The notes beneath the pieces are model-generated. The model saw nothing but the letters and a program-made list of their open reading frames with translations, made no database searches and was not told the DNA's origin. DNA of 50,028 nt from Enterococcus nangangensis (lineage in GTDB: Bacteria > Bacillota > Bacilli > Lactobacillales > Enterococcaceae), in NCBI RefSeq assembly GCF_005405245.1, contig NZ_BJDR01000014.1:1-50028 (forward strand). Direction: 5' to 3'. A program made the translations under genes and the position numbers. The first letter of the stretch is position 1. Each line of letters opens with the position of its first letter. Positions 11,249 to 20,225 of this stretch are shown here, in pieces.

Positions 11249-14200
11249 CTATCCTTGAGGTAATTGCTGAGGTAATTGCTTCTGGAGCTTTTCTTGGCGC
11301 AAAGCACGAGTAAAGTCCACTAATTCTTGCAGCCAAATATCCATTGGTTGATTTTTCGGTAAAGTAAAACGAATTTGCATTTTTTCTTTTTCGACCCCTA
11401 AAGCCGCCTTTAACTTCGTCACTTGTAACGCTTTAAAAATTTGCTCCACCGTATACGTGTTGGTGCCGGCTTTTGTTAAGGTGAAAGTTACCGTATTGTC
11501 TTTACGACGCATACTTTCCACTAAAGCCCGATCACCGTCCATCTTCAGTTGCCCGATAAAGAGCAATTGGTTGACTTCTTCAGGATAATCCCCAAAACGG
11601 TCAATCAAATCGTCAATTAATTCATTGAGCATCTCTAAGGTTTCTAACTGGCGCAAACGTTTATAAATTTCAATTTTTTGCCGTTGATCTTTCAGATAAC
11701 TATCTGGAATGTAGGCATCCACACCTAATTCAATTTCCACGGCACTCTTACTTTCCGTTGGGGCTTTTCCTTGTTTTCTTTGGACGGCTTCTTCTAACAT
11801 TTGGGTATACATATCAAACCCGACAGCATCAATAAAGCCGTGTTGTTGCGAGCCTAAAAGATTACCGGCCCCACGAATGGATAGGTCCCGCATGGCAATT
11901 TTAAAGCCTGAACCTAGCTCGGTAAAATCTTTAATGGCTTGGAGGCGTTTTTCCGAGACTTCATTTAAAACTTTTTGCGGTTCGTACATAAAGTACGCAT
12001 AGGCAATTCGGTTGGTGCGGCCAACGCGCCCTCGCAACTGATACAAGGTGGATAAGCCCATGTAGTCGGCATTTTCCACAAATAAAGTGTTGACGTTGGT
12101 AATATTCACACCAGTTTCAATAATAGTGGTGGTGACCAAGACATCAAATTGGCCGTCGATAAAGTCTAGCAAGACATTTTCCAATTGCACTTCACTCATT
12201 TGCCCGTGAGCAAAAGCAATCCGGGCTTCCGGCACTAACTCTTGAATTTCAGCGACTTTTTGGTCGATAGTTTCCACACGGTTATACAGATAAAAAATTT
12301 GCCCACCCCGAGCCATCTCCCGTTGAATTCCTTCGCGAATAGCGCCGAGATTCTTCTCCATCACGTAAGTTTGAACAGGATAACGATTTTCCGGTGGCGT
12401 TTCAATTACGGAAAGATCCCGCACTCCCAGCATGGACATATGCAATGTCCGGGGAATGGGGGTAGCTGTTAAGGTTAAAACGTCTACTTGTGAACGCAAC
12501 TGTTTTAAGCGTTCTTTGTGTTTCACGCCAAAGCGTTGCTCTTCGTCCACAATCAAAAGTCCTAAATCGGCGAACTCCACATCTTTAGAAAGTAAACGGT
12601 GAGTTCCCACCACAATGTCTACTTCCCCACGTTTTAAAGCTTGTAAGGTTTCATTTTGCTGTTTTTTTGTGCGGAAACGACTTAAGACGCCAATATTTAC
12701 CGGATAATCCCGAAAGCGTTCTTCCATCGTCTCAAAGTGTTGTTGTGCCAGAATGGTGGTAGGCACTAAGAAAGCGACTTGTTTATGATCTTGAATCGCT
12801 TTAAAGGCGGCGCGTAAAGCAACTTCTGTTTTTCCGTACCCTACATCGCCAACTAACAAACGATCCATCGGGCGTGTTTTTTCCATATCTTTTTTAATTT
12901 CGGCGATACTGCGAATTTGGTCGTCGGTTTCGCTATAAGGAAAATCGGCTTCAAATTCTTGTTGATAGGCGTCGTCTTTACTGAAGGCATAGCCCTTTTC
13001 CGCTTCCCGTTTGGCATAAAGTTCAATCAATTCGTCGGCAATGTCTTCAATTTTGGCTGTGACTTTCCGTTTGGTTTTCGTCCATTCGGTGCCGCCTAGC
13101 TTGTTGACTTTCGGCGTTTTGGCCTCAGAAGAGACATATTTTTGAATAAGATTCAGTTGCGTAACAGGAATAAAGAGTTTGTCGTTGTTTTGGTACAAGA
13201 TGGTGATGTAATCTTGATGCACACCATCGACTTCTAGGGTTTGCATCCCCACGTATTGCCCAATCCCGTGATTGGCATGAACCACAAAGTCGCCGGTTTT
13301 TAAATCCGTATAACTTTTAATCCGCTCGGCGTTACTAATCCGTGTTGGCCGTTTGCGTTTTTTGGTGGTGGTATGGAAAATCTCCCGTTCCGTAATCACC
13401 ACGAGACGATCTTCTACCAGTTCAAAACCATTACTCAAGGCACCTTCAATAATTTGCACACCTTGCACACCTTGGGGTAAAAGTTCTTGCGGACTAGTCA
13501 CCACCGCTGGAATTTCTACTTCCCGCAGCATCTCTTCTACTTTGCTTAAGCGTTCTTTTGTTGGCACTAAAATTAAAATCGACTGCTTTTGTTTTAACCA
13601 GCGATCCATCTCGGCTTTTAAGAGGGGCAGTTGCCCAAAGAATTGTTGCATGGTGCGCATTTGTAAGGGAAAAATGTGTTCAAAGCGTAAGTTGCCCATC
13701 CCTTTTTGGAAAAGAGCAAAAAAAGTTTGGTTTTGCGGCGCTTTTTTTAAAAATTGGCGGAAATCACTTTGCAAGACTTGATGCGGGAAAACCCGCAACT
13801 CTGCCAATTGTTGGGTGAACCACTGGGCGCTTTCTTTTTCAATTTGTTGTTCGGTTTCATAAATGCGGGCTAAATCGTCCACAAAAACGCTGGCTGTTCC
13901 TAAATAATCCAGTAGCGTCGTTTTTTCTGGATATAAAAAATCGGGATAGAGTTTATCGTAATCGGTTAAGTTGCCGTTATCCCACTGACTAGCGATATCT
14001 TCAAAGTAGGTCGTCAGTTGCTTGACTTCCGCTTTTTTGGTAGCCACTGTCAGCCGAACGTTTAAAGCGGCCCGCAGTTTTTCTGCCGCTGTCTTTAACG
14101 CCGCTGGTGCTAAAATCATTTCCGTAGTGGGTAAAACGAGGGCTTCTTCTAGTTTACGCAAAGAACTTTGGCGCTCAGGATCAAAGTAGCGCAAAGAATC

Positions 14201-14791
14201 AATTTCCGTGTCGAAAAGTTCTAAGCGTAAAGGATATTCCGTATCTAAAGGATAAATATCCACGATGCTCCCGCGAATCGCAAATTCACCGGGATTGGCG
14301 ACTAAGTCTTCCCGTTGATAGCCCATGGAAACTAATTTTTGCGGTAAATCTGTTAATGCTAATTCACCACCGACTTTTAAGAAAAGTTTTTGGGCGTCCC
14401 AAACAGTTACTGGTGGCAAATATTTTCGCACCGCAGCTACCGAAGCGATGATAAAACCCGGCTCTTGCGTCCGTAAAAAGTTTAAGGTGGCTACCCGTTC
14501 ACTGCGAGCTTCCGGTGACGCAAAAGCCATTTCGGCGGCTAAAACTTCATCCACCGGAAAAGTATGCACGCGGTCATCAGGCAAAACATGCCGTAAATCT
14601 TCCGCCAACTGATTGGCATAATAAAGATTAGGGGTGACGACTAAGATTTGTTGTGGATGGCGTTGCCAGTAACTGGCCATCGCCAAGGCTTTCGCCGATC
14701 CCCCTAAGCCCACCACCAATTGGCGCCCGCTAACGGTCTTTAACCACGGTTGTAAAGAAGGCATGGTGGCCATTTTTTCAATTAAGTTCAT
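11249..14791 (-). CDS. mfd: Transcription-repair coupling factor Mfd
   Basis: Removes RNA polymerase stalled at DNA damage and recruits UvrA. It is 1180 aa, the normal size. A UvrB-like N-terminal region is followed by the polymerase-interacting CarD-like domain near residue 500 (TGDFVVHANHGIGQYVG). Next comes the RecG-like translocase with Walker A VGDVGYGKTEVA, the DEEQRFG box, TATPIPRTL and QLRGRVGR, and then the TRCF C-terminal domain. The start at 14791 (MNLIEKMATMPSLQPW) is chosen for AAAGGAGTG eight bases upstream; a longer frame runs into pth. The gap to pth is 4 nt, so translation is likely coupled. Confidence 0.97.
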   Translation of the reverse strand: MNLIEKMATMPSLQPWLKTVSGRQLVVGLGGSAKALAMASYWQRHPQQILVVTPNLYYANQLAEDLRHVLPDDRVHTFPVDEVLAAEMAFASPEARSERVATLNFLRTQEPGFIIASVAAVRKYLPPVTVWDAQKLFLKVGGELALTDLPQKLVSMGYQREDLVANPGEFAIRGSIVDIYPLDTEYPLRLELFDTEIDSLRYFDPERQSSLRKLEEALVLPTTEMILAPAALKTAAEKLRAALNVRLTVATKKAEVKQLTTYFEDIASQWDNGNLTDYDKLYPDFLYPEKTTLLDYLGTASVFVDDLARIYETEQQIEKESAQWFTQQLAELRVFPHQVLQSDFRQFLKKAPQNQTFFALFQKGMGNLRFEHIFPLQMRTMQQFFGQLPLLKAEMDRWLKQKQSILILVPTKERLSKVEEMLREVEIPAVVTSPQELLPQGVQGVQIIEGALSNGFELVEDRLVVITEREIFHTTTKKRKRPTRISNAERIKSYTDLKTGDFVVHANHGIGQYVGMQTLEVDGVHQDYITILYQNNDKLFIPVTQLNLIQKYVSSEAKTPKVNKLGGTEWTKTKRKVTAKIEDIADELIELYAKREAEKGYAFSKDDAYQQEFEADFPYSETDDQIRSIAEIKKDMEKTRPMDRLLVGDVGYGKTEVALRAAFKAIQDHKQVAFLVPTTILAQQHFETMEERFRDYPVNIGVLSRFRTKKQQNETLQALKRGEVDIVVGTHRLLSKDVEFADLGLLIVDEEQRFGVKHKERLKQLRSQVDVLTLTATPIPRTLHMSMLGVRDLSVIETPPENRYPVQTYVMEKNLGAIREGIQREMARGGQIFYLYNRVETIDQKVAEIQELVPEARIAFAHGQMSEVQLENVLLDFIDGQFDVLVTTTIIETGVNITNVNTLFVENADYMGLSTLYQLRGRVGRTNRIAYAYFMYEPQKVLNEVSEKRLQAIKDFTELGSGFKIAMRDLSIRGAGNLLGSQQHGFIDAVGFDMYTQMLEEAVQRKQGKAPTESKSAVEIELGVDAYIPDSYLKDQRQKIEIYKRLRQLETLEMLNELIDDLIDRFGDYPEEVNQLLFIGQLKMDGDRALVESMRRKDNTVTFTLTKAGTNTYTVEQIFKALQVTKLKAALGVEKEKMQIRFTLPKNQPMDIWLQELVDFTRALRQEKLQKQLPQQLPQG

Positions 14792-14795
14792 GCCT

Positions 14796-15365
14796 TCACT
14801 CCTTTGCTGCAAAAGTTTGGGTAGCGGCAAAATCGTGCCCGCCAGCAAAATATAAAGCCGCGTGGCGCGCTTTAGCTAACGCCGGTAAAATTACCGCCAA
14901 GTCATCGGCGCTAAACTTATGCAAGACGTGATTCACCACCGTCATCTTGCCTTGCGGCCGACCAATGCCTACTTTAATGCGGAAAAAATTTTCACTCCGC
15001 AAGTGGCTAATTAAACTCTTTAAGCCATTGTGACCGCCGGCGCTACCTTTTTGCCGTAAACGAACTTTCCCTTGTGGCATATCTAAATCATCGCAAATCA
15101 CTACGATGTCTGCGATGTCTAAACCATAATAGGTCATTAAAGGTCCCACCGCGCGTCCAGATTCATTCATAAAAGTTAAAGGTTTAATCAACATCACTTT
15201 TTGCCCTTCGTAAAAGAAATCTCCTACTTCGGCTTCAAAAATATTTTTTTTCATGGTGACGTTAAATTCGCGGGCGATTTCATCCACCACCATAAAGCCA
15301 ATATTGTGTTTCGTATTTTCGTAACGGCTCCCAGGATTGCCTAAGCCGATAATTGCTTTTGTCAT
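14796..15365 (-). CDS. pth: Peptidyl-tRNA hydrolase
   Basis: Recycles tRNAs by cleaving the ester bond of peptidyl-tRNA released from stalled ribosomes. The protein is 189 aa. The catalytic set of the family is visible: Asn10 (GLGNPG), His20 (TKHNIGF), the FMNESG loop near 65-70 and Asp92/93 (CDDLDMPQGK). It is the first gene of the pth-mfd-flippase-rqcP-divIC run and starts 77 nt from a promoter with an extended -10. Confidence 0.96.
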   Translation of the reverse strand: MTKAIIGLGNPGSRYENTKHNIGFMVVDEIAREFNVTMKKNIFEAEVGDFFYEGQKVMLIKPLTFMNESGRAVGPLMTYYGLDIADIVVICDDLDMPQGKVRLRQKGSAGGHNGLKSLISHLRSENFFRIKVGIGRPQGKMTVVNHVLHKFSADDLAVILPALAKARHAALYFAGGHDFAATQTFAAKE

Positions 15366-15448
15366 TTGTCTAACTCCTTTTTACACCTTTTCCGTCCTTT
15401 TCCACGCAAAAGCGCTGGAGGCAAGAACTTACCTCCAGTATCTCGTTT

Positions 15449-15457
15449 ATTATAGCA
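15449..15457 (-). promoter_or_regulatory. Extended -10 promoter of the pth-mfd operon
   Basis: Minus-strand TGCTATAAT (15457-15449), a perfect extended -10. No convincing -35 is seen. Just downstream, CTGGAGG and CCTCCAG (15438-15432 and 15421-15415 read on the minus strand) form a 7-bp hairpin at the very start of the predicted transcript. Confidence 0.6.
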
Positions 15458-15534
15458 TATTTCCCCTAAAAAATTGTCGGCGTAGTCATTAAGCTTTTGC
15501 AAAGAAAGGTGTAAGCGACACCATAGCATATTGC

Positions 15535-15563
15535 ATGACAAGGTCTTGTGAAAGTGATAGCAT
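15535..15563 (+). promoter_or_regulatory. ldh promoter with Rex-like half-site
   Basis: A -35 ATGACA (15535-15540), 17-base spacer and -10 TAGCAT (15558-15563). Inside the spacer, TTGTGAAA (15546-15553) is a perfect half of the Rex operator (TTGTGAAAnnnnTTTCACAA); the second half matches poorly. AAGGTC and GACCTT also form an inverted repeat across this segment. Confidence 0.5.
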
Positions 15564-15571
15564 GACCTTGA

Positions 15572-16582
<1,011 letters not shown>

Positions 16583-16597
16583 TTTTTGATATGTAGC

Positions 16598-16632
16598 GCA
16601 GTCGACAAGGAAATTTGTCGACTGCTTTTTTA
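16598..16632 (+). terminator. ldh terminator
   Basis: Perfect stem GCAGTCGACAA / TTGTCGACTGC with a short loop followed by TTTTTTATTTT. Confidence 0.92.
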
Positions 16633-16753
16633 TTTTCTTAAAGGTTTTTTGAAAATATCAAGCGTATTGATTGCTTTTATGTCGCGGAATTTTTACACTT
16701 TAATAAAGGAAAAGCTTTTTAAAGTTTTCCTAGTTTACCCTAGCTTTTTACTT

Positions 16754-16765
16754 GAATTATGCTAC
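16754..16765 (+). promoter_or_regulatory. Extended -10 promoter of the L,D-transpeptidase gene
   Basis: TATGCTACAAT just before the gene contains extended -10 TGCTACAAT. About 30 bases upstream, AGGAAAA and TTTTCCT (16707-16731) form an inverted repeat around an AT-rich centre. The -35 is poor. Confidence 0.5.
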
Positions 16766-16823
16766 AATGTTAGCGGACTAATTTTTTAATGTTCATTTTT
16801 TATACAGATAAAGGAGCAAAATA

Positions 16824-18224
16824 ATGAAATCCAGACATAAAAAGCGTCGCGGCAAAAAAATAGCACTCTGGCTAACAGGTGGGGTCCTCCTTGTGGCCGC
16901 AGCCGGTTATGTTGGCGGCAGTCTTTATTATCAAAAAAACTTTTTGCCTAACACGATTGTCAACGAGACTAATATTAGTAATCAGTCAGTGAAAAAAGCC
17001 AACGAAAAACTCGTCAAACAAATCGAAGGCCACGTTTTCACTTTAACGGATAATGGACAAACCTATCAAACAATCCAACTGGAAGACTTTGGTAAGACCT
17101 ACGACTTCACCAGTGAACTTACCGCTTTACAAAGCAAACAAAACCCTTGGAGTTGGCCGGTGGACTTTTTCAAAAAAGAAACCGCCGCGGTGGGAAATCT
17201 AGCGATTAGTGATGATGAGGTGAATACTTATGTCACTAACACCTTGACTCCGACTTTGGTCACCTTGAATGAAGGGCGTACGAAGTCAACTAATGCACAA
17301 CTCGTTTTTGCCAATGGCGCCTTTAGCATTCAAGCAGAAGTCAATGGCAACTACTTAGACACGGATAAAATTATCGCCGACTTTAAAACAGCCTTAGCTT
17401 CTGGTGAATCTTCCTTGGAATTAGAAGACTATGTCGTGAAAGCGACAGTTACCAAAGACGACGAGAATTTAAAGAGTGAACTTGCTCAAGCACAAAAAAT
17501 TGCGGCAATCACGGCGACTTACACCATCAACGAAAATACGGTAACGATTCCTGCCGAAACCATTCAAAGCTGGTTGACGTTTACTGATGGCCAAGTCGGT
17601 TTGAACCAAGAGAGTGTTAAAGCTTACGTGACTGAACTAGGAAATAAATACAACACTTCTAGCAATCCTTATACTTTCCAAAGCACAAAACGTGGTGAAG
17701 TTTCTGTCCCTGCCGGAAGTTATAGTTGGTCCATTCAAGTCAATAACGAAACAGCAGCGTTAAGCGAAGCGATTCTTAAAGGAGAAGATTTCACCCGGAC
17801 GCCTTTAGTCCAAGGGGCAGGCAGTGCTAGTGGTCCCCGCATTGGTAATACTTACGTGGAAGTAGACATGGAAAACCAACACATGTGGTACTACAAAGAC
17901 GGCGCCGTCGTTTTAGAAACTGATGTCGTTACCGGCAAACCAGCTACCCCTACGCCAGCTGGTGTCTTTTACATTTGGAATAAAGAAGAAAATGCGACAC
18001 TTTCTGGTGAAAATGGCGACGGCTCCTCTTATGCCACGCCGGTTTCTTATTGGATGCCCATTAACTGGACCGGTGTCGGAATTCACGACGCTAGTTGGCA
18101 ACCAACTTTTGGCGGCGACTGGTACCAAGCTCATGGTTCCCACGGCTGCGTGAATACGCCGCCTGGCGTGATGGCCACCCTCTTTGCCCAAGTTTCTACC
18201 GATACTCCAGTTTTAGTTTTTTAA
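16824..18224 (+). CDS. L,D-transpeptidase (YkuD family, Ldtfm-like)
   Basis: Cell-envelope enzyme that makes 3-3 cross-links in peptidoglycan, using tetrapeptide donors instead of the pentapeptides used by PBPs. The protein is 466 aa: a basic N-terminus (RHKKRRGKK), one membrane anchor at about residues 12-32, a PG_binding_4-type region roughly 60-330, and a C-terminal YkuD domain. The catalytic signature IHDASW...SHGCVN ends with Cys at residue 442. E. faecium Ldtfm is also 466 aa with catalytic Cys442, so this is very likely its orthologue. TAAAGGAG precedes the ATG. It is monocistronic, with a terminator shared with the convergent DUF5946-like gene. Ldtfm can bypass beta-lactam-inhibited PBPs when suitable tetrapeptides are available. 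Confidence 0.93.
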   Translation: MKSRHKKRRGKKIALWLTGGVLLVAAAGYVGGSLYYQKNFLPNTIVNETNISNQSVKKANEKLVKQIEGHVFTLTDNGQTYQTIQLEDFGKTYDFTSELTALQSKQNPWSWPVDFFKKETAAVGNLAISDDEVNTYVTNTLTPTLVTLNEGRTKSTNAQLVFANGAFSIQAEVNGNYLDTDKIIADFKTALASGESSLELEDYVVKATVTKDDENLKSELAQAQKIAAITATYTINENTVTIPAETIQSWLTFTDGQVGLNQESVKAYVTELGNKYNTSSNPYTFQSTKRGEVSVPAGSYSWSIQVNNETAALSEAILKGEDFTRTPLVQGAGSASGPRIGNTYVEVDMENQHMWYYKDGAVVLETDVVTGKPATPTPAGVFYIWNKEENATLSGENGDGSSYATPVSYWMPINWTGVGIHDASWQPTFGGDWYQAHGSHGCVNTPPGVMATLFAQVSTDTPVLVF

Positions 18225-18236
18225 TCCTGATGATGC

Positions 18237-18277
18237 AAAAATCCTGCGGGGCAGATGCCTGCGCAGGATTTTTTTAT
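18237..18277. terminator. Bidirectional terminator between ldt and the DUF5946-like gene
   Basis: Perfect 12-bp stem AAAAATCCTGCG / CGCAGGATTTTT with T-runs on both strands. It lies between convergent genes. Confidence 0.9.
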
Positions 18278-18278
18278 T

Positions 18279-18776
18279 TTAAAATAAGTAACGTTGACAC
18301 AACGCCCGCGTCCACGCCTGCTTTTCTGCTCCCCAATTTCTCCAAACATCAGCGCTCCACGCATTTAAAGCTAATAAATGGTCTTGCGGACTCGTCCTTT
18401 TTAAAACATCCACTACCGTCACGGTATAGGGCGTAGCGGGCGCTCCAAAATGCGGCCAGACTATTTTCTTTTGAGCCAACTTTTGGTGCGCTTCTTGGAC
18501 CATTTTCCCCGTGTAGCCTTTTTCCACAGCTAAATATAAGCCAATCAAAGAAAAAGCGACTCGAATGTCTTTGGTGGTTGGCCCCACGTGTTGCGCGCCA
18601 TAAGCATCCACGGCGTATTGTTTAGGAAAACTTTCCGCGTCTTTTGACCACAACCAAGCCGACAACTCGTGATACTGACCCTCGCAAGCGCTGCTAGCGT
18701 GGTAAGTCTGGCTTAAGGAGGAGTCGTTGGAGGAAAAGAGCGCTCCGCACCCTGGACATTTCAGCTTGCTAACCAT
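18279..18776 (-). CDS. DUF5946-like zinc-finger-type protein of unknown function
   Basis: 165 aa. The N-terminus carries CPGCGA (residues 7-12) and a further Cys at SSACEG, suggesting a metal-binding knuckle. It is followed by YHELSAWLW, the VDAYGAQHVG motif, then a helical region and a Trp-rich C-terminus. This combination (CPGCGA, YHE, VDAYxxQH) fits the DUF5946 family as I remember it; no catalytic role is known to me. A weak AGAAGG precedes the ATG. It lies downstream of the tuf terminator on the same strand and is probably transcribed by its own weak promoter or by readthrough. No partner gene is evident. Confidence 0.65.
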   Translation of the reverse strand: MVSKLKCPGCGALFSSNDSSLSQTYHASSACEGQYHELSAWLWSKDAESFPKQYAVDAYGAQHVGPTTKDIRVAFSLIGLYLAVEKGYTGKMVQEAHQKLAQKKIVWPHFGAPATPYTVTVVDVLKRTSPQDHLLALNAWSADVWRNWGAEKQAWTRALCQRYLF

Positions 18777-18806
18777 TTATTTTACCTTCTCTATCTAATC
18801 ATTATG

Positions 18807-18840
18807 TAAAAACAAACGCCACTCTTGCGAGTGGCGCTTG
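18807..18840 (-). terminator. tuf terminator
   Basis: Minus-strand stem CAAGCGCCACTC / GAGTGGCGTTTG (one G-U) with a GCAA tetraloop, then a T-run. Confidence 0.9.
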
Positions 18841-18874
18841 TACGTAGGGACATAAGTTTTAGAAAAATAAAGAA

Positions 18875-20062
18875 TTATTTTTCGATTGTAGCTACGACAC
18901 CGGCACCAACAGTCCGTCCGCCTTCACGGATAGAGAATTTAGTACCATTTTCGATAGCGATTGGGTGGATTAATTCAACATCCATAGTTACGTTATCACC
19001 AGGCATAACCATTTCAACGCCTTCTGGTAATTCTACAACACCAGTAACGTCTGTTGTACGGAAGTAGAATTGAGGACGGTAGTTAGTGAAGAATGGAGTA
19101 TGACGTCCGCCTTCTTCTTTGGTTAATACGTAAACTTCAGCTTTGAATTTAGTATGTGGAGTGATTGTTCCTGGTTTAGCCAATACTTGACCACGTTCGA
19201 TGTTTTCACGAGCAACACCACGTAACAAAGTACCGATGTTATCGCCAGCTTCAGCGTAGTCTAATAATTTACGGAACATTTCAACACCAGTAACAGTTGT
19301 TTTAGCTGTTTCTTCAGCAATACCAACGATTTCTACTTCATCACCAACGCGAACTTGTCCACGTTCAACACGGCCTGTAGCAACAGTACCACGTCCAGTG
19401 ATTGAGAAGACATCTTCAATTGGCATCATGAATGGTTTATCAGTATCACGAACTGGAGTTGGGATATATTCGTCAACAACGTTCATTAATTCGATAATTT
19501 TTTCTTCATAAGCAGGATCGCCTTCTAAAGCTTTCAAAGCAGAACCAGCTACGAAAGGAATATCGTCGCCTGGGAAGTCATATTCGCTTAATAATTCGCG
19601 AACTTCCATTTCAACTAATTCTAATAATTCTTCGTCATCAACCATATCAACTTTGTTTAAGAAAACAACGATGTAAGGCACACCAACTTGGCGAGATAAC
19701 AAGATGTGTTCACGAGTTTGAGGCATAGGACCATCAGCAGCAGAAACTACTAAGATAGCTCCGTCCATTTGGGCAGCCCCAGTGATCATGTTTTTAACGT
19801 AATCCGCGTGTCCTGGGCAGTCAACGTGAGCATAGTGACGTGCTTCAGTTTCATATTCAACGTGAGCTGTGTTGATTGTGATTCCGCGTTCGCGTTCTTC
19901 AGGAGCGCCATCGATGGAAGCATAGTCCATAGCAGTAGCTCCGCCTTGTTTAGCTAATACAGTCGTAATTGCTGCAGTTAAAGTTGTTTTACCGTGGTCA
20001 ACGTGTCCGATAGTCCCGATATTAACGTGGGGTTTAGAACGGTCAAATTTTTCTTTTGCCAT
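18875..20062 (-). CDS. tuf: Translation elongation factor Tu
   Basis: GTPase that delivers aminoacyl-tRNA to the ribosomal A site. It is 395 aa, the usual length. G1 GHVDHGKT (about residues 18-25), G3 DCPGHADY, G4 NKVDMVDD and the switch I region ERERGITI are all present, followed by the two beta-barrel domains. AGGAGG precedes the ATG. It is last in the str cluster rpsL-rpsG-fusA-tuf, separated from fusA by about 160 nt of structured sequence, so it may have independent control. Confidence 0.99.
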   Translation of the reverse strand: MAKEKFDRSKPHVNIGTIGHVDHGKTTLTAAITTVLAKQGGATAMDYASIDGAPEERERGITINTAHVEYETEARHYAHVDCPGHADYVKNMITGAAQMDGAILVVSAADGPMPQTREHILLSRQVGVPYIVVFLNKVDMVDDEELLELVEMEVRELLSEYDFPGDDIPFVAGSALKALEGDPAYEEKIIELMNVVDEYIPTPVRDTDKPFMMPIEDVFSITGRGTVATGRVERGQVRVGDEVEIVGIAEETAKTTVTGVEMFRKLLDYAEAGDNIGTLLRGVARENIERGQVLAKPGTITPHTKFKAEVYVLTKEEGGRHTPFFTNYRPQFYFRTTDVTGVVELPEGVEMVMPGDNVTMDVELIHPIAIENGTKFSIREGGRTVGAGVVATIEK

Positions 20063-20143
20063 TTTAAAAAATTCCTCCTAAAAATATAGATTTCTTTTTT
20101 TATCTGACGGGATTATTCCCAATCATACAAGGTTAAGGTGGTA

Positions 20144-20213
20144 CAAAAAATTCTTAGGAATCCTGAAGTAAGGAGAGCCCTTAAGGTTCAGCTTGACAGC
20201 ACCCCTAAGAATT
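20144..20213 (-). terminator. Nested hairpin/terminator between fusA and tuf
   Basis: On the minus strand AATTCTTAGG (20213-20204) pairs perfectly with CCTAAGAATT (20158-20149), followed by TTTT. The loop itself holds a second hairpin, CTGAACCTTAAGG against CCTTACTTCAG. It is likely an intrinsic terminator or attenuator limiting fusA readthrough into tuf. Confidence 0.7.
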
Positions 20214-20225
20214 GCACGTCAAGAA

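Noticed and set aside
16586-16789. Open frame of 67 codons between ldh and ldt
   Set aside because: It overlaps the ldh terminator, lacks a ribosome site and has no recognisable protein features.
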